From the NCBI RefSeq assembly GCF_029892965.1, contig NZ_JARXWN010000004.1, positions 124,001-188,000 on the forward strand: a stretch of DNA of 64,000 nucleotides. The letters run 5' to 3'. The notes under the pieces were generated by a model. The model ran no database searches, was not told where the DNA came from, and saw only the letters and a program-made list of their open reading frames with translations. Source of the stretch: Dysgonomonas sp. PF1-14 (lineage in GTDB: Bacteria; Bacteroidota; Bacteroidia; Bacteroidales; Dysgonomonadaceae). Below are positions 48,037 through 57,073 of the stretch, piece after piece. The translations under genes were made by a program, and so were the position numbers. Numbering within the stretch: position 1 is the stretch's first letter; each line of letters opens with the position of its first letter.

Positions 48037-49365
48037 ATGAAAAAATATATATTATCATGTGTTTTGCTTCTCGCCTGTATATCTATACATGCGCAGACAA
48101 AATGGACGCTGCGACAATGTGTCGATTATGCAGTGCAAAACAATATAGAACTCAGGCAGCAGTCATTGAAAGTAAGTAATGCGGAGATAAACCTCAGTAC
48201 AAGCAAGAACAGCCGTCTTCCTAATTTGAATGCCAGTATTGGGCAGAACTTCAGTTTTGGACGGTCTACTCTGCAAAACAATACTTCTGAGTCGGTAAAC
48301 ACCTCCAGAACTTCGTTCAGCATAGGGACGGAGGTGCCTGTATTTACCGGCTTTCGGATACCCAATCAGATAAAGGCCGATGAGTTTAGTTTACAGGCAG
48401 CTACCGAAGGTCTGAAAAAAGCAACAGAGAATCTGGAATTGGAGGTAGTATCTTTGTTTTTGGAAGTTCTGCTGAACAAAGAGATACTGAAAGTCAATCA
48501 GGAGCAGGCTGCTTTGAGCAAGCTACAAGTAGAAAAGACTCAGATATTGTTGGACGCAGGTAAAATTCCGGCATCGCAGCTCTATGATATAAAGGCAACG
48601 GCAGCTAAGAACGAACTGAATGTGACTACAGCAGAGAATAGCCTGGCCTTGTCTTTACTCAATCTGTCTCAGGCTCTGAATCTATCCGTTACAGAAGGGT
48701 TCGATGTAGTAGTGCCTGATTTTGGGGATGTCATAGATAATAATATCAGTAGTATTATACCGCCTGATCAGGTCTATCAGATGGCGTTGGGTATAAAACC
48801 TCATATAAAAGAAGCTGAACTACAACTGGAAAGCAATAAAAAGTTATTGAAAGTAGCTCAGTCCGGTTATTGGCCTACACTAGATTTTTCTGCCAGTTAT
48901 GGAACTTCTTATACTAAGGTTTTCGGTAAAACCGGATTAAGTTTTTCCCGTCAGTTGGGTGACTATGGATCTGAAGTTATTGGATTTTCATTAAAAATTC
49001 CTATCTTTAACCGCTTTCAGACACGTAACAGAGTACGAGCAGCACGTCTGGATATTGAGAATCAAAATCTGATATTGGATAATACAAAGCTGGCTTTGTA
49101 TAAAGAAATTCAGCAAGCCTATCAGAAAGCAGCTGCAGCACAGTCTGAGTTCAATTCGACAGGCAAAGCCTATGAGGCAGCAGAAGAGTCATTCAAGTAT
49201 GCCCGCGAACGCTACGATTTAGGCAAGTCCACTGTCTTTGAATACAATGAAGCTCAGACAACGCTTCTGACCAGTAAATCGAAACAAATACAGGCTAAGT
49301 ACGATTTCATATTCAGGGCGAAAATATTGGACTTCTATCAGGGTAAACAAATAGATATACAATAA
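48037..49365 (+). CDS. TolC-family outer-membrane channel
   Basis: 442 residues: signal peptide (YILSCVLLLACISIHA), then two repeated helical/strand halves of the outer-membrane efflux family (WTLRQCVDYAVQNNIELRQQ; ALGIKPHIKEAELQLESN; YARERYDLGKSTVFEYNEAQ). It completes a MacAB-TolC-like exporter. A terminator follows at 49400. Confidence 0.93.
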   Translation: MKKYILSCVLLLACISIHAQTKWTLRQCVDYAVQNNIELRQQSLKVSNAEINLSTSKNSRLPNLNASIGQNFSFGRSTLQNNTSESVNTSRTSFSIGTEVPVFTGFRIPNQIKADEFSLQAATEGLKKATENLELEVVSLFLEVLLNKEILKVNQEQAALSKLQVEKTQILLDAGKIPASQLYDIKATAAKNELNVTTAENSLALSLLNLSQALNLSVTEGFDVVVPDFGDVIDNNISSIIPPDQVYQMALGIKPHIKEAELQLESNKKLLKVAQSGYWPTLDFSASYGTSYTKVFGKTGLSFSRQLGDYGSEVIGFSLKIPIFNRFQTRNRVRAARLDIENQNLILDNTKLALYKEIQQAYQKAAAAQSEFNSTGKAYEAAEESFKYARERYDLGKSTVFEYNEAQTTLLTSKSKQIQAKYDFIFRAKILDFYQGKQIDIQ

Positions 49366-49399
49366 AAATAGTTTAGTGAACCTTTCCGTGATGATTAAG

Positions 49400-49435
49400 C
49401 CCTGCGCTATAGTAAGATATAGTCGCAGGGTTTTG
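49400..49435 (+). terminator. Rho-independent terminator of the exporter operon
   Basis: Stem CCCTGCG/CGCAGGG, extended by CTATA/TATAG, followed by TTTTGTATT. Confidence 0.85.
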
Positions 49436-49510
49436 TATTCTAATAGGAGAGGAGCTATGGCCTTTCCGGCACACAACTCCTCACTGATCTATAGTTCGTA
49501 GTTCACTTGT

Positions 49511-52500
49511 CTACTTATCTTCACCAAAGATACTGCCATAGCGATGGTACTCGAATGCTATACTCTGTTCTTTCAGATAGTGTAACAATTCCAGTCTGCC
49601 TTCTGCAAGCGGCTTATCCGAAGCAATGTGCTTACCTAGTTTGGCTGCTTTCAGGTATGCGGCATCGGGTAACTCTGTGGAGCAGGCGCGGATACGTTCG
49701 TATTGTTCCATTTCGGCAATGAATTGCTCTTCTGCCTGTATCTTCATCTGTACGTTCAGCAGAGCCGGAACAGCCTGCTTCAATGTTTCCAGTTTAGCAT
49801 CCTTATCCGAGATACTTATTGTAATCGGTGTACGTGCAATATCTGAGGCTGTGATCACCAGCAGGACATCAGATAACGAGTCTTTTTCCATAACACGGAA
49901 ACCTACGCTCTTCAATGGTAGATAACGAAACGTATTCTCTTCTCCGTAGATGTGATTCACATCCCTCTCCTGCGAGAATTCAGCCCCCCATTCCTTCATA
50001 TAGCTTTCGTAAGCGTAGTTGAAGCGGTTACGTTCTTTCTCATCAGATATTAGCTCGCTAAGCGGGGCTTTATTGGTAACTGATGGCACAGCCTTTTCTT
50101 CAAACTTAACGAAGCATGAAACATAGTTCGGCCCTCCGGCTTTGATGCCTCCACCAAATGCCGATCGTTTCATACCGCCGAATGGCTGACGATTGACAAT
50201 CGCGCCTGTAATTCCCCTGTTGATATACAGGTTGCCCGCTTCGATACTGTTTTTCCATAACTGCTGTTCGTTCTCGTCCAGACTCTGCAATCCGGCAGTA
50301 AGACCGTATTCGGATGAATTGGCATATTCTATTCCTTGTTTCAGGTCATCGATGCATACAACTGATAGCAGCGGTGCAAACAATTCGTTCTTGAACGTAA
50401 AGCTGCTTGGCTTAACTCCCCATTTCACAGTAGGTTTCAATATATACTTCTTCTCATCGAGAAACTCAGGTGCAACGAGCCAAGACTCGCCTTCTTCCAG
50501 ATGCTCGATGGCATGCAACAGTTTCTCGTTATCGTTAGTGATCATAGGGCCTACCATATTCATCGTATCCCATACACTGCCTGTGCGCATACTCTCTACG
50601 GCATCTTTCAGCTTCGATCGGAAGCTTTCATCATTGTAGGTCTTCTTGTCTACTAAGAGCAAAGAACAGGCCGAACATTTCTGTCCTGCATTACCGAATG
50701 CCGATGCTACAACATTCAGTATAGCATGATCCTGATCACCGTTTCCGGTAAGGATAATCGCATTCTTACCTCCCGTCTCGGCAGATAACGGAGTGCGTGG
50801 GCTGTTTTCCAACAGGCGGAAAGCTGTATCGGTTCCTCCGGTCAGTATCACATGCTTAATGGATGGATGCGCAGTGAGATAGTTGAGTGACGAACGGTCG
50901 GCACTACATACCACCTGCAAGGTTTCTTTCGGTACACCTGCATCCCAGAAGCATTTGGCAAATTCCCATGCGATAGGTAAGGCTACAGTAGCAGGTTTCA
51001 ATATAACCGTATTCCCTCCGGCTAAGGCTGATGCTATACCACCCACAGGAATAGCCAGCGGGAAGTTCCAAGGCGGTATGACAAGAATGATACCTTTAGG
51101 AGTGTACGAAACTGTATTCAGCTTGGCAAAGTGTTTCATCGTAATAGGGTAGAAGCGGCAGAAGTCAATGGCTTCCGATACTTCGACGTCACCTTCCATA
51201 AAGGTCTTTCCTGTAATGGCGGCCATACAGCCTATCAGGTCACCACGCTTGGCGCTGATATTGTCTGCTACCTGATGCAGGATTTCATTGCGGCGGTTTA
51301 CATCGGTCTGTCTCCATCCCGGTTTATCCTCTTCGGCTATGGTTATGATTTCTTTTATCTGATCCAGAGTCGATAGGTTAGCCTCACAGAAGCATACGTC
51401 ATCGTTTCGGCTACGGTCGTAGTATTTCTTTTTATGCTCTGTAATTACTTCCCGATCGCCTATCTGAACAGGCACGATAAAGTTCTCACCGTTTACCTCT
51501 GTACCCCATTTTTTTAGCTTACCCAAAGCCCATTGACGGTTCTGATCCAGGTCGAGGTCGGTATCGGGTTCGTTATGGAATACATTTATATCTTTCACAG
51601 GTATCGGCTTCTCATTCCTGTTCTGTGTACGCAAGGGCTTCGCCACGATGGTATCTTTCAGCTTGTAAGCTTCTTCGAACTGATTGACAAGGAAGTTCCA
51701 TTGCGGACTATTGAGTTGCAGATTGAACGAATAGCTGAGGAAGTTGTCTTTTCCTGTGTTTTCGTCCAGACGGCGTACAAGGTACGATATAGCATTCAGA
51801 AAGTGCTCTTTCTTCACTACAGGTGTATAGAGTATGATCTGCTTGTCGAGGTTCCTGACAACTCTCGGCAGGTGGTTTGCCATACCTTCGAGCATTTCGA
51901 ACGTAACGTAATCCGATACACCGTTCTTCTGGCTGAGCAGGTAAGCATATGCTATACTAAAGAAATTGTGCGATGCAACACCCACCTGTAATGCCTCTGC
52001 ATTCTCAGGTTGCAGAGCGATGTCCAGTATGCGCATATAATTGGCATCTACCTCGACTTTGCTTGCAAATATTGGATTAGGCCATCCCCTGAGCGATGAA
52101 ATAATGCTCTCCATCTGTAGGTTAGCCCCTTTCACCAGACGCATTTTCAGTGGCGCTCCGCCCTCTGCATAACGTTTTTTCGCAAAGGTGAGGAGACTAT
52201 CTTGCAACAGTCCTGCATCAGGCAGGTATGCCTGCACTACTATACCTGCTGTATAGTCCTTAAATTCGGGCATACTCAGTACTGTCTCGAATACATCAAG
52301 GGTTATATCCATATCTTTGTACTCCTCCATGTCGAGGTTCACAAATTTGGGTTTGGTAATACCATCCTGATCTGTGTACGGATACTTGATAGCCTGACGG
52401 TATATAGACGCTACCAGCTCGCACAACTCTGCCTTGTTCTGCTCGTAGCTTAACGGATGTATTTGTGCATAAATGCCTGAAAGCTTAATCGATATATAAT

Positions 52501-53017
52501 TGATATCCGGTTCTTTGAGAGCTTCCAGATAGTGCAGGTAACGCTTGTTTGCCTCCCCGTCGCCCAGCACGACTTCTCCGAGCAGGTTAACATTTTGTCC
52601 TATCTTACTGTTCCATCTGCCCGATAGGTGATCGGTCAGCTTCGGTCTTTCTTCAGCTATAATTATCTTGTTAGTTTCCTTACGCAGCCTGCGGTTAAAC
52701 AGAGGCATGGCAATATTAGGAGCTAAAAAACCGAAGTTCATAAAAAGCCTCAACTGAAATTTGTCAAACGAGTTGAAAAAGTCAGGTATGCCATACTCTT
52801 TTATCAACAGTGTCATACGCTTTATGACTTTGCTGTTGTCTCTCACTTGAGACGATTCGTCCAGCATTTTAGATAGCAATGTTTTGTTAGCCGGAGTCTG
52901 AATCAGAGATGCATACTTCTTCTGTTCTTTAATCTCATCAGGAGTTAACTCTTTTTCCGCTTTATTGAGGAAATCTTTAGCCCATTCAAGGACTTCCGTA
53001 GACGTGATTTTTTCCAT
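49511..53017 (-). CDS. putA: bifunctional proline dehydrogenase / P5C dehydrogenase
   Basis: 1168 residues. The N-terminal FAD-dependent proline dehydrogenase (about 60-480) includes MRLVKGANLQMES. The NAD-dependent aldehyde dehydrogenase (about 540-1040) has the catalytic Glu region SAETGGKNAIIL and the catalytic Cys in GNAGQKCSACS. A ~120-residue C-terminal piece follows. It oxidises proline to glutamate and channels the intermediate. There is no N-terminal ribbon-helix-helix domain, so unlike E. coli PutA it cannot repress its own gene in that way. Confidence 0.95.
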   Translation of the reverse strand: MEKITSTEVLEWAKDFLNKAEKELTPDEIKEQKKYASLIQTPANKTLLSKMLDESSQVRDNSKVIKRMTLLIKEYGIPDFFNSFDKFQLRLFMNFGFLAPNIAMPLFNRRLRKETNKIIIAEERPKLTDHLSGRWNSKIGQNVNLLGEVVLGDGEANKRYLHYLEALKEPDINYISIKLSGIYAQIHPLSYEQNKAELCELVASIYRQAIKYPYTDQDGITKPKFVNLDMEEYKDMDITLDVFETVLSMPEFKDYTAGIVVQAYLPDAGLLQDSLLTFAKKRYAEGGAPLKMRLVKGANLQMESIISSLRGWPNPIFASKVEVDANYMRILDIALQPENAEALQVGVASHNFFSIAYAYLLSQKNGVSDYVTFEMLEGMANHLPRVVRNLDKQIILYTPVVKKEHFLNAISYLVRRLDENTGKDNFLSYSFNLQLNSPQWNFLVNQFEEAYKLKDTIVAKPLRTQNRNEKPIPVKDINVFHNEPDTDLDLDQNRQWALGKLKKWGTEVNGENFIVPVQIGDREVITEHKKKYYDRSRNDDVCFCEANLSTLDQIKEIITIAEEDKPGWRQTDVNRRNEILHQVADNISAKRGDLIGCMAAITGKTFMEGDVEVSEAIDFCRFYPITMKHFAKLNTVSYTPKGIILVIPPWNFPLAIPVGGIASALAGGNTVILKPATVALPIAWEFAKCFWDAGVPKETLQVVCSADRSSLNYLTAHPSIKHVILTGGTDTAFRLLENSPRTPLSAETGGKNAIILTGNGDQDHAILNVVASAFGNAGQKCSACSLLLVDKKTYNDESFRSKLKDAVESMRTGSVWDTMNMVGPMITNDNEKLLHAIEHLEEGESWLVAPEFLDEKKYILKPTVKWGVKPSSFTFKNELFAPLLSVVCIDDLKQGIEYANSSEYGLTAGLQSLDENEQQLWKNSIEAGNLYINRGITGAIVNRQPFGGMKRSAFGGGIKAGGPNYVSCFVKFEEKAVPSVTNKAPLSELISDEKERNRFNYAYESYMKEWGAEFSQERDVNHIYGEENTFRYLPLKSVGFRVMEKDSLSDVLLVITASDIARTPITISISDKDAKLETLKQAVPALLNVQMKIQAEEQFIAEMEQYERIRACSTELPDAAYLKAAKLGKHIASDKPLAEGRLELLHYLKEQSIAFEYHRYGSIFGEDK

Positions 53018-53223
53018 AGAACTTACATAATGTTAAACAAGGTTAGATTTTCTCTTCTAAGATAGGTTAAATAGTTGAGAGAATACCTCTTTTTATGATA
53101 GAAAATAATCATATTCATAAATTTATATATATACTCAATATTTGATATTCTATACATTAACAATCAGCATCCTACAATGTCCTGTTTCTGTTAATAGTTT
53201 CTGGTTTTCGTCATTGCTTTTTA

Positions 53224-53530
53224 TTTTAACTAAAACCTGACAAAGATTACAAGTTTACTGGTATCTAGTTAACTGGCCTGCTAGTTTTAACTCCTCCTTC
53301 TTCTAGTACACTAGAACTTTATAAACAGGCACACTAATTTTTTAACTAAAACCTGACAAATCTGCACTCAAGTTTTAGCTACACGCTTGTTGACTTCGTC
53401 GATTCTTCGAAACATCGTTCAGCAGAGCTAATTTCGCTGAACGATGTTTCTAGTTTTTGGTCTGCCAGCCGGATGGTTTTTATTTCCTTCTTTTTCTAGT
53501 AAATCGGAAGTCTATAAACTGATACACTCC
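53224..53530. repeat. degenerate tandem repeat in the putA upstream spacer
   Basis: TTAACTAAAACCTGACAAA occurs at 53227 and 53341. A second shared block, CTTCTTCTAGTA...CTATAAAC...ACAC, is near 53301 and 53490. The two copies differ mainly by a ~76-bp insertion with a long hairpin in the second. The wider spacer 53018-53785 has no gene. Confidence 0.5.
53409..53450. other. 15-bp perfect hairpin
   Basis: GAAACATCGTTCAGC (53409-53423) and its exact complement (53436-53450) with a 12-nt loop, followed by TAGTTTTTGG. It could end a small RNA on the plus strand, or be the footprint of a small insertion. Confidence 0.6.
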
Positions 53531-53582
53531 TTTCAAAGACCGCTTTTGTATTCGGACGACCCCAAAAGTACACCCCTACATT

Positions 53583-53652
53583 TAGTAACTGTTTAAATTT
53601 GGCCGAAAATATTTCATATAACTGTTTCTGATTATTCTTTAGCTCTTATAGA
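53583..53652 (+). repeat. truncated GTTTAAATTTG element (A4)
   Basis: TAGTAACTGTTTAAATTTGG and the following ~50 bp match the left half of element A3 (CGAAAATATTTCATAT and onward). The right half is missing. Confidence 0.65.
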
Positions 53653-53754
53653 TAAAATTATTTCGTAATAATTACAAGAAGCACTACTCAAGCATCAAAA
53701 TACAAACCACTTCACTAACATTTATAAACACTTTTCTATAAAGGGATAAAATTG

Positions 53755-53762
53755 TATATTTG
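53755..53762 (+). promoter_or_regulatory. putative promoter of the small lipoprotein gene
   Basis: TATATTTG fits TAnnTTTG exactly, 23 bp before ATG 53786. Confidence 0.5.
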
Positions 53763-53785
53763 CAACAAACAAAATTATATACAAT

Positions 53786-54262
53786 ATGAGAGTTAAATTA
53801 TTTATTATCACATTTATTATCATAGGCTTAACGGCCTGTATGGGAAATGCAAACTATGCTTATAATGAAAAGGTAGCATCTAACTATTTTTATGTAAGCG
53901 AGCTGTTTGAAGAGGTGTATAAACGATTAAACGATGATGCTCTAAGAGTTTCAGATGTTGAGAATCTGAGGGATAATACGAACAATGTTATCGAAAATAT
54001 GAACGAATTGAAGAATGAACTGAATATAGATTCTGCAACGGAGTTTCATGAAAAGGCATTGGAGTATTTCAATCTGGTAAGCAAAGATTTTTCAGATTTA
54101 GCAGACAGCTATGTAAATCTGAACTGTGACTGTCCCGAGAAGAAAGATTCAATAAGGTCTCTGGCGAAAGAACTGTACAATAAGACTTCGACTATAGAAG
54201 ATCAGATGCTCGAAGAACAAGTAAAATTTATGGATAAAGTAGGTCTGAAGCCGGCAAAATAA
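53786..54262 (+). CDS. small lipoprotein of unknown function
   Basis: 158 residues with a lipobox (IIGLTAC, Cys about 18) and a helical remainder rich in Asn, Glu and Lys. A CDCPEKKD stretch lies near residue 112. I do not recognise a family. It has its own promoter box and converges on the PUL terminator. Confidence 0.75.
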   Translation: MRVKLFIITFIIIGLTACMGNANYAYNEKVASNYFYVSELFEEVYKRLNDDALRVSDVENLRDNTNNVIENMNELKNELNIDSATEFHEKALEYFNLVSKDFSDLADSYVNLNCDCPEKKDSIRSLAKELYNKTSTIEDQMLEEQVKFMDKVGLKPAK

Positions 54263-54267
54263 TAAAA

Positions 54268-54295
54268 ACTGCATCTGGGATATCCCGGATGCAGT
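54268..54295. terminator. terminator at the 3' end of the PUL
   Basis: A 13-bp stem (ACTGCATCTGGGA with TCCCGGATGCAGT). On the minus strand it is followed by TTTTTATTATTTT, so it mainly ends the PUL transcript, 100 bp after the esterase stop; it may also stop the lipoprotein gene. Confidence 0.8.
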
Positions 54296-54398
54296 CTAAA
54301 CGCTGATCAACAAAACATTGGATACTATCAATAAAATATCCAATAATTAAAATACAACCTTAACACAATCTTTATCTGAACCTTTACCTGTACCGATT

Positions 54399-55166
54399 TT
54401 ATTTTTTATGAGAGAATAGCCATGAGGCGAGTGTTTTTTCCTGAAACGCATTATCCCAGCTATTATGGTTCACTCCTTTGTATTCTGTATATTCTACATC
54501 ACACCCCAACTCTTTCAATTTACTATATATATTACGTGAATTTTCGACAGGGACTACACCATCTTCGTCTCCATGGAAAAGCCATACGGCTGTATTCTTA
54601 GCGAAAAGCGAAAGCTTATTCAGATCGCCACCACCACAAATAGGGAATGCCGCCGCAAAAGTCTGAGGCATACGCCAGAGCAATTCGAACGTACCCGCAG
54701 CACCCATAGAAAGTCCTCCGATATAGACACGATTTGCATCCACTTTCCCCGAAGAAAGCCAGTCCTGAACAAGTACTATTAGCGTTTTCATTGTTTGGGT
54801 AGGCTCATCGGTAAGACCAAATTTCATTTGTATCTTATCACCTATCTGATGCCTGATAATTCCTGCCCAATATGAATTTTCAGGGCATTGCGGAACAATC
54901 ACGATTGCCTCATTAGCTCCTGTATGGAAATTGTCGATCAGAAATTGCTTTCCTAGAGCGAGTTGCTTTTCATTATCACTTCCACGCTCTCCTGCCCCAT
55001 GCAGAAATATGAGTAACGGGTATCGTTTCGTCTCATCATAGTTTTCCGGAAACATTATCCGATAGGGCAGATTGTTTCCGTTAACCATAATGGACGCTTT
55101 TTCGAATTGAGCAGATAATGATAATGCACTGATAAATAAAGCTAAAAGCAGAACTAGTTTTTTCAT
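54399..55166 (-). CDS. secreted alpha/beta-hydrolase (esterase-like)
   Basis: 255 residues with a signal peptide (LVLLLALFISALSLSA). The oxyanion region is LLIFLHGAGERGSDNEKQL, the nucleophile Ser is in GLSMGAAGTFE, the likely Asp in LFHGDEDGVVPVENS, and the His in GVNHNSWD. It resembles the predicted peptidase/CE1-like esterases found in Bacteroidota PULs. It may remove acyl groups from the glycan; the real substrate is unknown. Last gene of the PUL. Confidence 0.85.
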   Translation of the reverse strand: MKKLVLLLALFISALSLSAQFEKASIMVNGNNLPYRIMFPENYDETKRYPLLIFLHGAGERGSDNEKQLALGKQFLIDNFHTGANEAIVIVPQCPENSYWAGIIRHQIGDKIQMKFGLTDEPTQTMKTLIVLVQDWLSSGKVDANRVYIGGLSMGAAGTFELLWRMPQTFAAAFPICGGGDLNKLSLFAKNTAVWLFHGDEDGVVPVENSRNIYSKLKELGCDVEYTEYKGVNHNSWDNAFQEKTLASWLFSHKK

Positions 55167-55201
55167 AATTTCAATTTTAAAGAATAATGCTCCAAAGATA
55201 A

Positions 55202-56962
55202 TTATAAAGCCTCAGCTCTTATCCATTCCGATGTACCGTTTTCATTAATGGCTTCGATTGCAAAATAATATGGTTTAGTCCTATCCATTCCGGGATAATA
55301 ATATTCGTTGACATTGTGCACCATCACACAGTTGTACAGCTTGTCGGGCTGCGTACCTATATAGATGTTATAGGCATAGGCATTGTCTACCGGGCGCCAT
55401 TTGAGCCAACCGTTGCGTCTGTCCGTTTCATCGCTTCGCAAAGCCATAAACTGTTTCACAGGTTCGGGCTTTTGCCCTGCACCAAAGCCGAATGCGCGAA
55501 ACCCCGATATGGCGAATTTTCCTGTAGGAACATGTATATTCTCCATTTTAAGGTAACGCGCTTTTACCGGCTTTTCCAGTTCTACATAGTCATGCGGAAC
55601 ATCTTTCCGATTCTTGCTCTTATCCACTAATACCTGCCATTTTTTGCCGTCGAGAGAATAGTAAATGATGTATTGTTCATAAATTCCTTGCTGTTTTCCC
55701 ATAAATCCAGCATCCTGATCGGCATAATTGACCTGAACGGCATGTACTGTAGATATTTCGCCCAGATCGGATATCAGCCATTCACCTTTGTTTGCGGTGC
55801 GGGCACTCCAGTATGTTTTTATATCTTCATCTACCAGATTGTTTGCATAATAAGTCCCCAATGTAGAGGAAACCTGTACAGGCTTGTTATAGTTGAGAAG
55901 CATCCAGCCTGTAAAGCGGCTCCGGAGATGGTCGGCTTCTCCCTGTGGTATGTAATGCGGATAGTCTCCGAATGCAGTATTGCAGTACATTACATTATCT
56001 TTATCGAATCCGGCAGGCCAGATGCCGATACGGCGTTCAAAGTTATTCTTTACATTGATCACCATTGTAGAGGTATGCCAGTAATTGCCCCAGTTATCCT
56101 CAAAGGTTGCACCATGTCCGGCACCACGAATAAATCCTCCGGCTTTCATACTCAGCGGTAGCGATACATGCTCGAAATGTCCGAGAGGGCTATCGCCTAC
56201 GGCTACTCCGTCGCCATAGTGGCTAAACTCTGTGCCGGGACCGCCCCATTGCAGGAAATATTTACCACCATGCTTAGTCATCCATGCACCTTCCATGAAT
56301 GGCTTCAGGAAGGTATTGTCCATGTGTTCGCCAAAGCGGTGCCAGCCTATTTTGTTATCATCGAGCAGAAGCATTTCCTTTCGTGTACCTTTCGGGCTGA
56401 AAGTAGTACGGTCGAGTTCTATTCCATAAAGCGGATATACGTTGCTGCTACCATTATACATATAGAGTCTGCCATCATCATCTACAAAGAATGCAGGATC
56501 CCATCCACCGATATCGAAATGTTCTACAGCTTTACTCCATTCGTTTCCTTTCGGGTTGGTACTTACCCAGATAGGGAAAAGCCCCGAATAGGTAGAGCCG
56601 AAAACACAAAGCGAATCGCCCTGTACCCATGCGGCAGGAGCGCACAAATCATCCCACTTATTGGGAACCTGCGCTTTTACATCTTCGGGCAGGAAATGGC
56701 GCGAAACGAAGTTCCAGTTGAGCATGTTGCTGCTCCACCAATAACCTGTCTGATTGGTAGAGAAAAGGTAGTAATCACCTTTATAATTTACAATTACGGG
56801 ATCGGCAGAAGTACGGTGCTTTCCCCACTCTACAAAGTTAGGGATAGGTCCGTAGCCATAATCTATATTAATAGGATTACAATATGTTTTTTGTTGTGCC
56901 AATAGTTGAACCGCAAAAAAGAACAACAAAAGAAGTAGTATATTTTTTTTCAGATATTTCAT
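55202..56962 (-). CDS. GH43-like glycoside hydrolase with discoidin and Fn3-type domains
   Basis: 586 residues. Signal peptide; five-bladed propeller (about 25-350) with candidate catalytic acids in TSADPVIV, GGWDPAFFVDDDG and FMEGAWMTK. A discoidin/F5-8C (CBM32-like) domain (about 365-495, ISTVHAVQVNYADQDAG) and an Fn3-type end (about 505-586) follow. GH43 enzymes usually act on arabinose- or xylose-containing chains; the subfamily cannot be told. It is separated from the GH144 gene by a terminator, so expression may be reduced. Confidence 0.85.
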   Translation of the reverse strand: MKYLKKNILLLLLFFFAVQLLAQQKTYCNPINIDYGYGPIPNFVEWGKHRTSADPVIVNYKGDYYLFSTNQTGYWWSSNMLNWNFVSRHFLPEDVKAQVPNKWDDLCAPAAWVQGDSLCVFGSTYSGLFPIWVSTNPKGNEWSKAVEHFDIGGWDPAFFVDDDGRLYMYNGSSNVYPLYGIELDRTTFSPKGTRKEMLLLDDNKIGWHRFGEHMDNTFLKPFMEGAWMTKHGGKYFLQWGGPGTEFSHYGDGVAVGDSPLGHFEHVSLPLSMKAGGFIRGAGHGATFEDNWGNYWHTSTMVINVKNNFERRIGIWPAGFDKDNVMYCNTAFGDYPHYIPQGEADHLRSRFTGWMLLNYNKPVQVSSTLGTYYANNLVDEDIKTYWSARTANKGEWLISDLGEISTVHAVQVNYADQDAGFMGKQQGIYEQYIIYYSLDGKKWQVLVDKSKNRKDVPHDYVELEKPVKARYLKMENIHVPTGKFAISGFRAFGFGAGQKPEPVKQFMALRSDETDRRNGWLKWRPVDNAYAYNIYIGTQPDKLYNCVMVHNVNEYYYPGMDRTKPYYFAIEAINENGTSEWIRAEAL

Positions 56963-57032
56963 GATATGGGCATTTTTTAGATTGATGATCTGTTTATCCG
57001 AACATCTATCCGACCATTATCTTATTAGGATA

Positions 57033-57056
57033 AAAGGAGTGGAATACCACTCCTTT
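57033..57056 (-). terminator. internal terminator between GH144 and GH43 genes
   Basis: A 10-bp stem (AAAGGAGTGG/CCACTCCTTT, loop AATA) followed on the minus strand by TATCC; the arm itself ends in TTTT. It lies 17 bp past the GH144 stop. Confidence 0.65.
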
Positions 57057-57073
57057 ATTATCCATGAGAGCAT

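Noticed and set aside
55316-56905. Plus-strand open frames across the GH43 gene
   Set aside because: Shadows of a minus-strand gene with clear domains.
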